From Ligula intestinalis (taxonomy: Eukaryota; Platyhelminthes; Cestoda; Diphyllobothriidea; Diphyllobothriidae), in assembly GCA_036362985.1 (NCBI GenBank), contig JAYGXS010000004.1, positions 19,256,018 to 19,320,017 of the forward strand: DNA of 64,000 nucleotides. The letters are read 5' to 3'. The notes beneath the pieces were generated by a model. That model was not told the DNA's origin. It saw nothing but the letters and a program-made list of their open reading frames with translations, and ran no database searches. Shown one piece after another: positions 1 through 10,200 of this stretch. Each line of letters starts with the position of its first letter. Position 1 is the stretch's first letter. Both the position numbers and the translations under genes were made by a program.

Positions 1-109
1 ATTTGGGGGGTGGAACGCCAAGTATGATTACGACAGCTAATGTTCCAGCTAGCGGTCACAGTAGAGGGCGGGGCTAAAGCTGGCCAAACTGGCACTGATG
101 CCAGGCGTT

Positions 110-2745
110 ATCAAGACAGGTTATTAGTAGATAAGCGTACACCGATAATATACAGGGCTTACCCGCCCTGGTTTTCATGTCCTGGGGGTTCGGGAACGCC
201 CGAACCTTTTTTTCACATGGCTAATTTTAATGTTACTTACTAGTTTTCAGTAACATTTTTGAAACATCGTTTCCCAGGTACAAATTTGAAGACAGCGTAT
301 GTAGCAGAATTTAATGGCACCATAAATTTCGCGAGCGCTCATCAGCCGCTTCCACTCGCTGCATAAACAGAATAACAAATGATAAATTAAAGAATTGAAT
401 TTATACAGAAAATCGATCCAAAACATCAAGGTCACTTGAGTTAGCCAAGAGGCAATCAATAAAGTAGGAATTCAAACATTGTGGGCAGCAAGAAAAAAAC
501 GCAGTAAACTGTCTAAGGCAAGAATGTGGGAAGGGGGTGGGTAAACAAGGAGCCGGTGCTACCACGGCAGGGTTAGGTTCACCACATGCTCCACCACAAA
601 GACATAGTAATTTCTAAACCTGACAAAGGGAATGGTGTTGTCATCCTCACTCGCAAGGATTATGTACAGAAAATGGAAAATATCCTAAATGATTCTAGCA
701 AATTTCGTCTAGAATCACAAGGAAAAGAGGAAACCAAGGCATTGGAAGAGTCCGCCTGGAATACAATCAAGCTTTTGATGGATAATAATTTGTTAGACAC
801 TAAAACAGGAGTATATTTAAAACCCAAGGGTTCCTATATTCCGCGACTATACGGATTACCTAAAACTCACAAAAAGGATATCCCTTTACGACCTATCATT
901 TCCATGTCCAATTCACCATTTCACAGACTAGCGCGTTGGCTAGTAAAAGAACTAGAACCAATTCGCAATAGATTCTCTACGTATACGCTGAGAGACAGTT
1001 TCCAATTTGTCGATGAAATTAGTCATCAAAATATTGCAGGCAGATATATGATATCTTTGGACATTGAGTCACTATTTACCAACGTGCCCCTGGATGAAAC
1101 AATTGATATCCTTTGTGCATATGCTTTTGAAACTCGCCTGCCCCCTGACATATTACGAGAGTCATTAAAATTATGCACAAAGAATGTTCAGTTCCTATTT
1201 AATGGCCAACTGTATAGACAAGTTGACGGAGTGGCAATGGGTAGTCCTCTTGGTCCCACTTTTGCAGATATATTTATGGGTCACCTCGAAGAAAAAGTAA
1301 CTTCCACATCGAAAAGTACAACACTCTATAGAAGATATGTGGATGACATCTTTGCAATTGTTAAAAACATAAAGGAAGCTAAGAAACTACTGTTAACAAT
1401 GAACAGTTTACATCCAAAAATGAAATTTACGATGGAAGTGGAACGTGGAAACCAGTTTTCTTCCTTAGACGTTCACATGACTAGGCAGAAAGATGGCTCT
1501 ATAACGCGAAGAGTTTTCCATAAGAATACGTGGAGAGGGCAGTATTTGCATTATCTATGTTTTGTCCCCTTACAATGGAAACGTAACTTAGTTTGCACCC
1601 TCTTCCAGAGGACAAGCAAAATCTGCTCAATGGATACACTGGATGCAGAAATTGCAAGCCTCAAGGAAACTCTTCTCAAACGTGGTTATCCAGCTCACTT
1701 TATTGAAAAGAATAGCAAACCATTGCGGCAAAAGGTTATAGAACAATCAGCTCCGAAAAAGCCTGTTTTCATTTCCTTGCCATTTAAGGGAAACAACACC
1801 TTAAACACCATCATGAGACATTTACGCAATACCATTGAAAGGACGTATTTTGCAGCTGAGCTTGTATTTTGCAACTCGGTGAAGACCCTTCCTATTCCAA
1901 CTGCGAAGGATGCCTTGCCGTTGTACGCCACTTCTAATGTTGTTTACCAATTTACATGCACTTGCGGATGCAACTACATAGGACGAACACAACGGCAATT
2001 GGCAGCCAGAGCAAAAGAGCACTTGCCGAGTTGGTTATTAAGACGGGAGAATAGGACTCCCCGTTCTTCTATCACTGAACACCTATTGGATACGGGTCAT
2101 TCTGTTGACCCTAAAACATCCTTCCGTGTACTTGTTCGGGCACGAACAAATCGTATCTTACGCTACCTGGAGGCAGCATACATAAGGCGGTTTAAACCTG
2201 ACCTATGTAAACAACTGGAGCATGTGGTGAACCTAACCCTGCCGTGGTAGCACCGGCTCCTTGTTTACCCACCCCCTTCCCACATTTTTGCCTTGGATGT
2301 TTTTGCCTTAGACAGTTTACTGCGTTTTTTTCTTGCTGCCCACAATGTTTGAATTCCTACTTTATTGATTGCCTCTTGGCTAAATCAAGTGACCTTGATG
2401 TTTTGGATCGATTTTCTGTATAAATTCAATTCTGTAATTTATCATTCGTTATTCTGTTTATGCAGCGAGCGGAAGCGGCTGATGAGCGCTCGCGAAATTT
2501 ATGGTGCCATTAAATTCTGCTACATACGCTGTCTTCAAATTAGTAACATTTTTGTTATTTTTTAGGACATTTAACAAAAATGCCACTGAAACCTCGTAAG
2601 CAACATTATGTACAGTTAGCCATGTGGCAAAGGTTCGGGCGTTCCCGAATACACAGGACATAAAAAAACCAGGGCGGGTGTGCACTGCATATGATCGGCG
2701 TACGCCTATGCACTTATCTATAGTCCCGATCAACAACCGGTAAGA
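110..2745 (+). mobile_element. Penelope-like element flanked by long inverted arms
   Basis: A Penelope-like retroelement unit: one RT/GIY-YIG reading frame (586-2250) between two long imperfect inverted repeats, about 110-593 and 2217-2745. I aligned the arms by eye. The reverse complement of the left arm matches the right arm through blocks such as AACCCTGCCGTGGTAGCACC, the poly-T stretch, the GCGAGCGCTCATCAGCCGCT block, and the outer AGGTTCGGGCGTTCCCGAA and CCAGGGCGGGT blocks. PLEs are known to carry direct or inverted pseudo-LTRs, often with a 5'-truncated partner copy, which fits here. The arms overlap the first codons and the last eleven codons of the frame. I did not resolve a target-site duplication. 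The outer limits are approximate, to about 20 bp. Confidence 0.85.
586..2250 (+). CDS. Penelope-like reverse transcriptase with C-terminal GIY-YIG endonuclease
   Basis: This 554-codon open frame has the PLE protein layout. RT landmarks in order: KPDKGNGVVIL (11-21), YGLPKTHK (89-96), PLRPIIS (100-106), LDIESLFTNVPLD (158-170), GSPLGPTFADIF (219-230), the catalytic YVDD box (251-254) and SSLDVHM (292-298). A linker follows, then a GIY-YIG nuclease: VVYQFTC (452-458), CNYIGRTQ (462-469) and EHL (478-480). The frame is uninterrupted, so the copy is fairly young or recently active. The N-terminus is short compared with full-length PLE proteins: an in-frame TAG lies just upstream of the ATG, and the left inverted arm begins there. 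The usual leader region before RT motif 1 is therefore missing, and the copy is probably 5'-truncated. Function (family knowledge): target-primed retrotransposition in the nucleus. Confidence 0.93.
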   Translation: MLHHKDIVISKPDKGNGVVILTRKDYVQKMENILNDSSKFRLESQGKEETKALEESAWNTIKLLMDNNLLDTKTGVYLKPKGSYIPRLYGLPKTHKKDIPLRPIISMSNSPFHRLARWLVKELEPIRNRFSTYTLRDSFQFVDEISHQNIAGRYMISLDIESLFTNVPLDETIDILCAYAFETRLPPDILRESLKLCTKNVQFLFNGQLYRQVDGVAMGSPLGPTFADIFMGHLEEKVTSTSKSTTLYRRYVDDIFAIVKNIKEAKKLLLTMNSLHPKMKFTMEVERGNQFSSLDVHMTRQKDGSITRRVFHKNTWRGQYLHYLCFVPLQWKRNLVCTLFQRTSKICSMDTLDAEIASLKETLLKRGYPAHFIEKNSKPLRQKVIEQSAPKKPVFISLPFKGNNTLNTIMRHLRNTIERTYFAAELVFCNSVKTLPIPTAKDALPLYATSNVVYQFTCTCGCNYIGRTQRQLAARAKEHLPSWLLRRENRTPRSSITEHLLDTGHSVDPKTSFRVLVRARTNRILRYLEAAYIRRFKPDLCKQLEHVVNLTLPW

Positions 2746-2751
2746 CGTCAA

Positions 2752-2905
2752 GCCCAATAGCTCAAATGGTTAAGCCGTTTGCCTCTGACCGGAATGACGC
2801 GAGTTCGAAATTCGAGCGTGGTGGCAATTTCCGCTGCTACACTGGGGTAGAGCATCTCCACCTGATGACGATCAATGAGGCAGAAAATGCCCTCGTGCGA
2901 GTCTC
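2752..2905 (+). repeat. tRNA-derived SINE-like copy
   Basis: A tRNA-like head starts near 2754. An A-box-like stretch (TAGCTCAAATGGTTAAG) is followed about 35 bp later by a B-box-like stretch (GAGTTCGAAATTCGA). The body then contains CTGATGACGATCAATGAGGC, which resembles the tails near 7915 and 34360. The acceptor stem does not close properly, so this is not a functional tRNA gene. It lies just outside the PLE right arm. Confidence 0.5.
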
Positions 2906-3420
2906 TTGCCTACCTGTAAATGTCGTAAGACAGGTTATATCAACAGTAAGTATCTGACATAATCAGCCGGTTCCCCTCCCCAGTAAGAATCAGCGGCAAT
3001 TTTGAGGCCTCGTGCATCGCATAGCCGGCCAAGAACAGACGACTGTGCTGCTTCCTTTTTCATTCGTTGATGTCCTTTTCCAAATGAAAATAAATCATCA
3101 GAAACCATGGTAGGCAAAATTAGCAGGAGAAAAAGCTAATCGGGAGTCCCTCGCTATGCATGCCCCTCCCCTGAATACGGTCTCAGCCTCCTGGTATCAA
3201 TCACCCTGACGCTGAAAATATAGAAAAAGAGCTGAAGTTAAATGCCCTTTAACTTCTCTTTCCAAAAGCATTGAATTACATTGTCTGAGGCTCACGGTAA
3301 CGAGTTTTGCATTTTTTTTATTGACTGATTCACGACTATCCTTAGGCTAAATCTTGTAAAATAGGGGACAACTTTCCCGACAGAGAACTTCATCAAGCAT
3401 TACATAATCACCTGAAACAG
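2906..3420. other. Gene-less stretch
   Basis: No coding signal or recognisable repeat was seen between the SINE-like copy and the dispersed repeat at 3421. All frames are short and unremarkable. Confidence 0.5.
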
Positions 3421-3815
3421 GTGTGTCACGGAGGGGGGATCCTGGATGCACTCACGGCAGTCGCCGAAAAGGACAGGCAAATTGTGTCATGCCCGCAGTC
3501 CAGGCTCCCCCGGTGCGTCACACCCACATGCATGCCGCCCGCGCCGTTCAAATCAGACGACCACCCACATAGCGGGGGTAGCGGTCGTAGTCGAGATGAG
3601 TACAGAATGTCTGCTCGCATACTATACGCTAGGAATATTCTGGAAAGACCATATCCATATAAATATGCCGGAGTGGACAAGCTAAAGGACGAAGCCACAG
3701 ACCCTGCACGTCACACAGTCTTTGTGTACTGTTGAATACAGCTATTGCCAATCAGAACCGCTCCCTCGCCTTCTTCTGCCTACTAGTCGGGTCAGAATAA
3801 ACTGGAGCTATAAAA
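3421..3815 (+). repeat. Dispersed repeat, copy 1 (inverted partner at 16755-17300)
   Basis: About 390 bp closely matching the reverse complement of 16755-17300. Shared blocks include GTCTGCTCGCATACTATACG, ATGCCGGAGTGGACAAGCTA, the CACAGACCCTGCACG block and a TCTGCCTA-TAGTCGGGT end. Both copies contain a shadow frame with the same translated stretch ([12 protein letters not shown]). The second copy carries about 125 extra bases that include a PLE-tail-like motif, so this may be a PLE pseudo-LTR, but the class is not certain. It lies downstream of the KLHL12 stop codon and may contribute to its 3' flank. Confidence 0.7.
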
Positions 3816-3835
3816 AGGTGCAAGAAACAGAGTAG

Positions 3836-3841
3836 TTTATT
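3836..3841 (-). other. Candidate polyadenylation signal for KLHL12
   Basis: AATAAA on the minus strand, about 380 bp beyond the KLHL12 stop codon (4223-4221). It is the first canonical hexamer I found downstream. A 3' UTR of this size is plausible. A hexamer can occur by chance, so this is tentative. Confidence 0.35.
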
Positions 3842-4220
3842 CTGCAAATCTAAAAAGGACGTCAAAATAAAATAAATCACGAGGAAAAGATAAGATAATG
3901 ACTGAGGCAACGATGAGGCTGTGGGCGATGGGTTAAAAAGTAACCAGTGCACACGAAGTAAGTCCTGCAAAAAACCCTTTTTTCGATAAACCATGCTCAT
4001 TATGCAGAACTCGGAGACAATAGAGACGTGTGTGTCGCGCATTCAACTTCTGATCTCTACAGGACGCGCGCAGCAAAATGGAAAGAAGACGGCGCGCGCA
4101 TACATATGTACAAGTGGGCGGCACACGCACATCCAGTGAGTGAGTGGTCAAGTCCGCTGCGTTTATAGGATGGAAGTGAATGCGGGGGCGTGGGGTGGGG
4201 GCGGGGAGTGCGGCCCTCCT

Positions 4221-7200
4221 TCACTTAGTCTGACTTTCCAGGTCGGCTTCCACTTCCCGTTCCCGTCCTGCCTCGGACTCGGGGTTGGGAACGGCTGCGG
4301 CTGGTACTGCCGCCTCGCCGACCGGTTCACGAAGCGACGGCAACTGTTGGTGGTGATGATGCGGTGGCGGCTGTGCCTGCTGCTGGGGAAGCGGTTCCTC
4401 GGCCTGACCATCGACCAGCGGGAAAGCAGTGCTGCCACCACCACCACCAATGCTCGGATCATCGCCTTCCTCACCCTCCCCGTCCGAACGAGCGTCGGGC
4501 TGCGTGGCATCAACTGACGGCCGCGGGGAGGTCACCGGTAGGAGTAGACAGGAGTCACAGAGGCCGTTGCAAGCACCGGCAGCTACTGACTCATCCTCCG
4601 CGGCTCGAGGCGGCTCACAGCGGAGACCGGCGTCGGGAGCGCTAACAACACTGGCGGTGTCGGCATCACCGGCGTTGAAGACTTCCGAAGGTGGAATAGG
4701 AGCGGAGGTTGGGGGTGGTGATGGGGAGGAACGGGCTCCTACGGCGATTGATCGCTTTTCTAGGGTATCCTCAGCCGTACCGACAACTACTGGGTGGCTG
4801 CTGTTAGAGGGTCGACGGGAGCGTTGAGTCCATAGCCCGCTGTTGGCAGGGTTATTGACGACAATTGAGTGTAAAAGGGGGTTCTAAATAGACAGAAAAA
4901 GGAAATTCATGAGAGAATGCGCATCCAGATAGACAGTCCGAGTTAACAGGATTCTTATGTCACCTTGAGAAGCATATTTTAGGCTGTCCAAGCATCAGGT
5001 ACGATAATAAGAGCAAAATAAAACCCATATTACAGCTTTTATAAAGGCAAAGAGGTTCCCCCGCCCCCGGACATACGCAGCACATGCGATCTTCCCTGGA
5101 CTACCTACTTATCGAAAAGATAACCTCACGAAATTTAGGACGAGTCATGGGAGACAGATGAAAAGTGGCCCAAAGGAGCAAAATTACTGATTCCTAAATG
5201 AAGTCATGTCTATGAAGATCATAACTTGCCTAAGTAGACTGCACTATAGGAGAGGAGTCTTAACTCTCTGTCGCTGTCAAATAAGGAGAGTTGACCATTT
5301 CAACAACGCCTGACTTTGGATGTATCCGAAGGCGGCGTGGACGGGTTTATTTAGTGATTCATTTGAAGTTAGCGAGTCCTTTCTGAGGAAATTAAAAATT
5401 AATGATCTGGACGAAATCGACCTCAGGTATCCGGCTTCTGAAATCGAGTTGCATGGTAGGGAGATCCGGCATCCAGAAAAGAAAACCTACGTTATTTGGG
5501 TTTTTACTCCTTCTATGAAAATAAAATTTAAGAAGAACCACGGATATGCTTAGCATTGCTGAAAACGATCCGTGAACAGGAACGAGAGAAGCCGCCAAAG
5601 AATCGCTGACTGCTACTGCCCTAAGGGCACATCAGATCGCTCATCTACCCTACGAAGAAAACTATTGTTACTATGCTTCCTGTTTCGCAGGAGCCTCTGA
5701 TCAGTAAACTTACGGATTAGACACTCTAATTTCTTTAAACAAGATACATATTACCCACCAGGCAGCAGAGACTGATATTTACTTCCGAAACAGGGGGCGC
5801 GAAATAGAGTTTAAGCTGCTGGTGAAACCAGCAATCAGGGAACTGAGGTAAACCTTACCTGAACCGATAGCAGGGTCGGTTGTGGCTGACGCATGGTCCT
5901 AGCTGGCGCCGGCATAACGGAGAAGGCGCCGTTTGCGCCAATGGGCACGTCTGGGGGGCTTATCTGCGCATCGCCGAAGGACGGGGAGGGCAGGAGCGAG
6001 GACGCACCAGCGTCCAGAGAGCCACGAGCAGCGATACGTGAGCTTTGCGGTGTTGAATCGACCGTCAGCAGGCTGTTGTCCGGCGGTACCGCCTCACCCC
6101 GCAAAAGGTGCTCTCTAGCAAACGGACAGGCAGACGACACCACCACTGGTGTCTCCTCATTCGCCTCACCGGCCTCTTCGAGGCGAAGGTAGGCCAGACG
6201 CGAGGCCTCATTTCCAGGACAGAAAGAGGAGGCAGTCGCGTCTTCGGAGTCACCTGCTCCTATTCCTCCGCCTGCGAATGTGCCCCTATGATCAGCAGCA
6301 TCACCATCCTCCACCTCGTAGTCAACCACAACTTCTTCTTCTCCCTCCTCCTCCTCCTCCTCCACCTCAACACCCGCGTCCACTTCTTCTTCATCATCGA
6401 GGAAAAGACCTGTGGCGGAAATACCAGTAGCCAGGGCTTGATCGAGATAGGACTCACTGTACTCCCGGGGCAGGCTTATTACGTCGTGATCGGCGTGTCG
6501 TTCGCTGGGTGCGCCCTCCTCATCGAACAAAAAGTCGACGGTTTCGGTGAGATTGAGAGTTGGGCCATAGGCGGGCGTGAGGAAGACATTGGCGGGTGAG
6601 TAGGTGTAGGCAGACAGAGTCTGATCGAGCTGATCGGAGGGAGAATAGGGGAGGACGGTGATTGAAACGGGTGCTGCAAGGCCGGAGCCCTCGAGGTCAG
6701 CGTAGGTCAGGGCAGTGGGCGCGGAGACGACCTGGTGGTCAGCTGATGCCGTGCTGACCAAGTCCGCGTCCTGGCCAACAGCGTCGGAACTGGCACGCAG
6801 GGGGTTGTGAGCATCCACCAGGGCGAGGTAGTCGGGCGCACTGTTGGTGGAGTGTCGAGAGGGGCGTTGATTGACAGCCTCTAGAGGTGTACGCGTGGGC
6901 AGAACTCGGCCAGAAAATTCCCGAAGAGCGCCCAGTGAGTAACTGCAGAAAGGAAGGGACGTTAGCATGGCGTAAAGCAATGGGAGGGACGAAATAGTCT
7001 TTCTGGGAAGGGAAGTAGTGAAATAAGCAGATGCGACTCACCACAAAAAGACTAGGGAATCTTAAACCAAAATTAACAATACGCTTTACAACACAAAATG
7101 CTCTGGGTAGAGTTAAAGGGAAGAAAAATGAATATCGAAGCCTCGGAATACGCCAACAACGCAGACGTTGGCATCATTAAAGTGAGTTCAAAAACGAGGT

Positions 7201-10200
7201 TTCCTCAGCTAGGCTATATTACTAACAACGAGGAAGATCCTTGAACGGCTCATTCACCCAATTCTAACGTCCGCGGCGGAACTGTCTTTCCATCAACATA
7301 GTTTCAGATTAGGTCGTGATACAACAACGGTGCTTTTCGAGCTCAGCGATTATATCCTCAAACAAGAGAAGCTCGCTTCACGCACCATCTCAGCTTCAAT
7401 CGACCTGTCACGTGCTTTCGACCGCGTCCGTCATGATCAGCGCCTGCAGGACATCGTCCTCCTGAACCCCCGACTAGCCTGATCCGACGGCTTGCGGCTT
7501 TCATCCGTGGCCGTCACGACTGTGTCTTAATTCGCGGCGCTCTCTCTAAGCCCACAAACATACCTGCAGCGTTCCTCAGAGCTCTATTCTCAGTCCGACG
7601 ATCTTAAAAATCTAAATGCGAGAGCTCGCAATCCCTCGGGTACCAACACAGGCTCAACCTGTCCACACCCGGCAGCTGTCCCGACTGCGGCGTTTCTCCG
7701 CATGACTGTCAGCATCTATACTCCTGCAGTTCCCGGCCAGGCACCCAACTGACTTTGGCTCGAGCCGGTCGGGGTCTCGGCTTTTCTCCATTTTCCAACT
7801 TCAACCAGTTTGGATTCCGGCGGGAAATTCTGGACCAACAAGGGCTACGGAACACACACAACAACAACGAAAACGGTGGCCAAAATGGTCTCCTCTCAGT
7901 TTGAGGAATGGCTGGCTGATGACTATCAATAAACTGGAAATGGTCATTGCCGTTTGCCATTATTGTTCGTAACCTAACCGTGTGTTAGAGAACACACATT
8001 AAATCTATAATAAGAGTCATCGACAGCTTCGAGGGTATTAATGCAGAGAGTTGTTTTCACTCTAACTGCGATCTGCAAACATACTAAAACTTCAAAAACT
8101 GAGGAGTTTTGTAGATGCGCAATTGCTGACTAACATTTTTGCATGGAAATAACCCCAAATATTAAAGCGAATTTATTGTGAGCATATGCAGTAGACTTTA
8201 AGACGCTTCACTGTCGATGTCACTTTCGCTTTCTGTAATGGTGATTTGAATTCACACGAAGTGTACGCTTACCCGACTGTTGTCCCGAAACCAACAAGAG
8301 AGAAAGAGAGCACGATCAACTAAGAGGCAAGTCATTCTCACAGAAAACCTGGGTGCATTGACAGCATCCCGTTCAGATTTGCCATATGCTGTCCAATCCG
8401 CTTGAAGGGAAAGTTCGAGAAGAGCCAAGCAACTTTTCGCAGAGGCACTCATCAGATCTCACGAGGACTCTGTGCCCACAACCACAGCGCGACACTGTCA
8501 AACGCACATGCAGCGTGGGAGACGCGCGCGCGTGCTTTTCTGTGGGACTGACTTATCGTGAGGACAACCCCATCACTTTCCAAAAACGTGAATTACAAGA
8601 TATATTGCGAGTAACATCAACTTTTCAAGGTCTTAGAGGCCGGTAGGTGGTTTATCACATTGCAAAGCTAGGAGGGGCAGCACATAGAGGCAAAAACATT
8701 TACCCGTTTTCTGATCCATCTAGTAATGAGACAACCTCATCTGTCAGAAGACGCTCGGTAAAAACAGGCAGCCGGCGGTACTGGGGTCCCCCGCGTTCCA
8801 CTGCGTCCTCCCGCACTAGTGCATCATCATCATTATCCTCCCCTTCTTCCGCCTCCTCGTCTTCCTCCTCCTCCTCCTCTTCGAGGACAACCTGTTCTTG
8901 TCCAGCAGTGCCCGGGTGATTGGAAGGCCGCATGAAACGCGTCGGACGTCCGCGCTGAAGTCGCTGCGGTGGAGGGTCGAGAAGGGAGACAGTGGGGGCG
9001 GGGGCGCTACCGCCGCCATCGCTAACGTTCAACAAGGATGGTGGAGGCGGTGGCGGCATCCGCAGTCTATGAGAGGAGTGCAGGGCCACCGGGGGTCCGC
9101 CACCCGCGCTGCAGGACTCGAACATCAACCGAGAGACGGTGTGAGCGCTGGAAATGGTCCGGCGCGGAGCTGCCATGCGGCTTGTAGAGGGCAGCGGCGG
9201 TGGCGCCGCCGCGGCAATATCTCCGCCGTTGCCATTTGCCTGTGAAGAACCCGGCAATGGACGCGCCTCGGAGACAGCAGTGGTAGTGCTCTGACAAAGC
9301 GGGGTCACGACTTGCACCTGGGTCTGCGAATCATCGCTACGCTCCACCGGATGAATGGGCACGGTGGGCGCCTGACGAAAGGCCGCTGGCCGCAGACGAC
9401 CAGTAGTGGTGGCGCTGGTGCCGGTAGTAGGGGTTGCTGTTATTCTGGGTGCGGCAGAGGGCATAATCGTGCCGGTGCTATCTGAAGCACGACCGGGACG
9501 TGGAGTCTGCTCTGGGTGCACCGGCCTCGGGGCGTAGGAGCCGGAGGAGGCACCAACATGGCGTGAGGGTCCGCTAATGGCGTTGGATGTGGAGGGGAGG
9601 CTGTTATGTTCAGAGTGGGAGGGGAAGCGGACGACACACATGCCGGTGTCGCAGCGTTCGTTGTGCATTCGGTTCTCCTCGTAGAGCGTCCAAGTGTTGT
9701 CAATAGGGTCAAACGCCTCAACTGTATTAAGCAGACGATTTCCGTTATAGCTAGAGGAGGAAGAAGAAGACAAAGCGGAATGAGTGGGGGACTTGACCAT
9801 GCCACACAGAACCGACGAGGGCGTACCCATATAATTTCTATTACTGAAACGGATATCGGGGAGCACCCTAGGGTGGAGTGATAGATAATGTGCGTTAGAA
9901 GATTGGTACATTTATCTGTGTTCGTCAAGAACACCAGTTGGCGGTAAAGAGAAGATATCACTCTTCTCAGGTTTCCATGCACATGCAGTGGCCTCTTGCA
10001 GCCACTTGAAACCCAAGACCAGCCACTAACGTGTGGCACCTTTAGCCTGCACGCCCACTGCGTCCTGGGGCTAGGCGCTAACTGTCCTTGACTGACGCGC
10101 GCATACGCCTCAGCGTGGCTGCGCACCCACGCTAACCTTCGCCTATCTAAAGATCACGCCCGACCGTTAGTCTAGACCTCAGCCGCGTGATTGGTTGCCG

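Noticed and set aside
4140..4827. Several 90-130 codon frames on both strands
   Set aside because: They are shadows of the GC-rich last exon of KLHL12, whose minus-strand frame runs from a clear splice acceptor to the stop at 4221.
5320..5553. 77-codon plus-strand frame in KLHL12 intron 9
   Set aside because: Fairly protein-like but alone, with no identifiable family or copy elsewhere in the window.
6108..6599. 163-codon plus-strand frame
   Set aside because: Antisense of the acidic Glu/Val tract in KLHL12 exon 9; its composition is a complement artefact.
9440..10126. 228-codon minus-strand frame
   Set aside because: Overlaps KLHL12 exon 8 out of frame and runs into intron 7; no domain.
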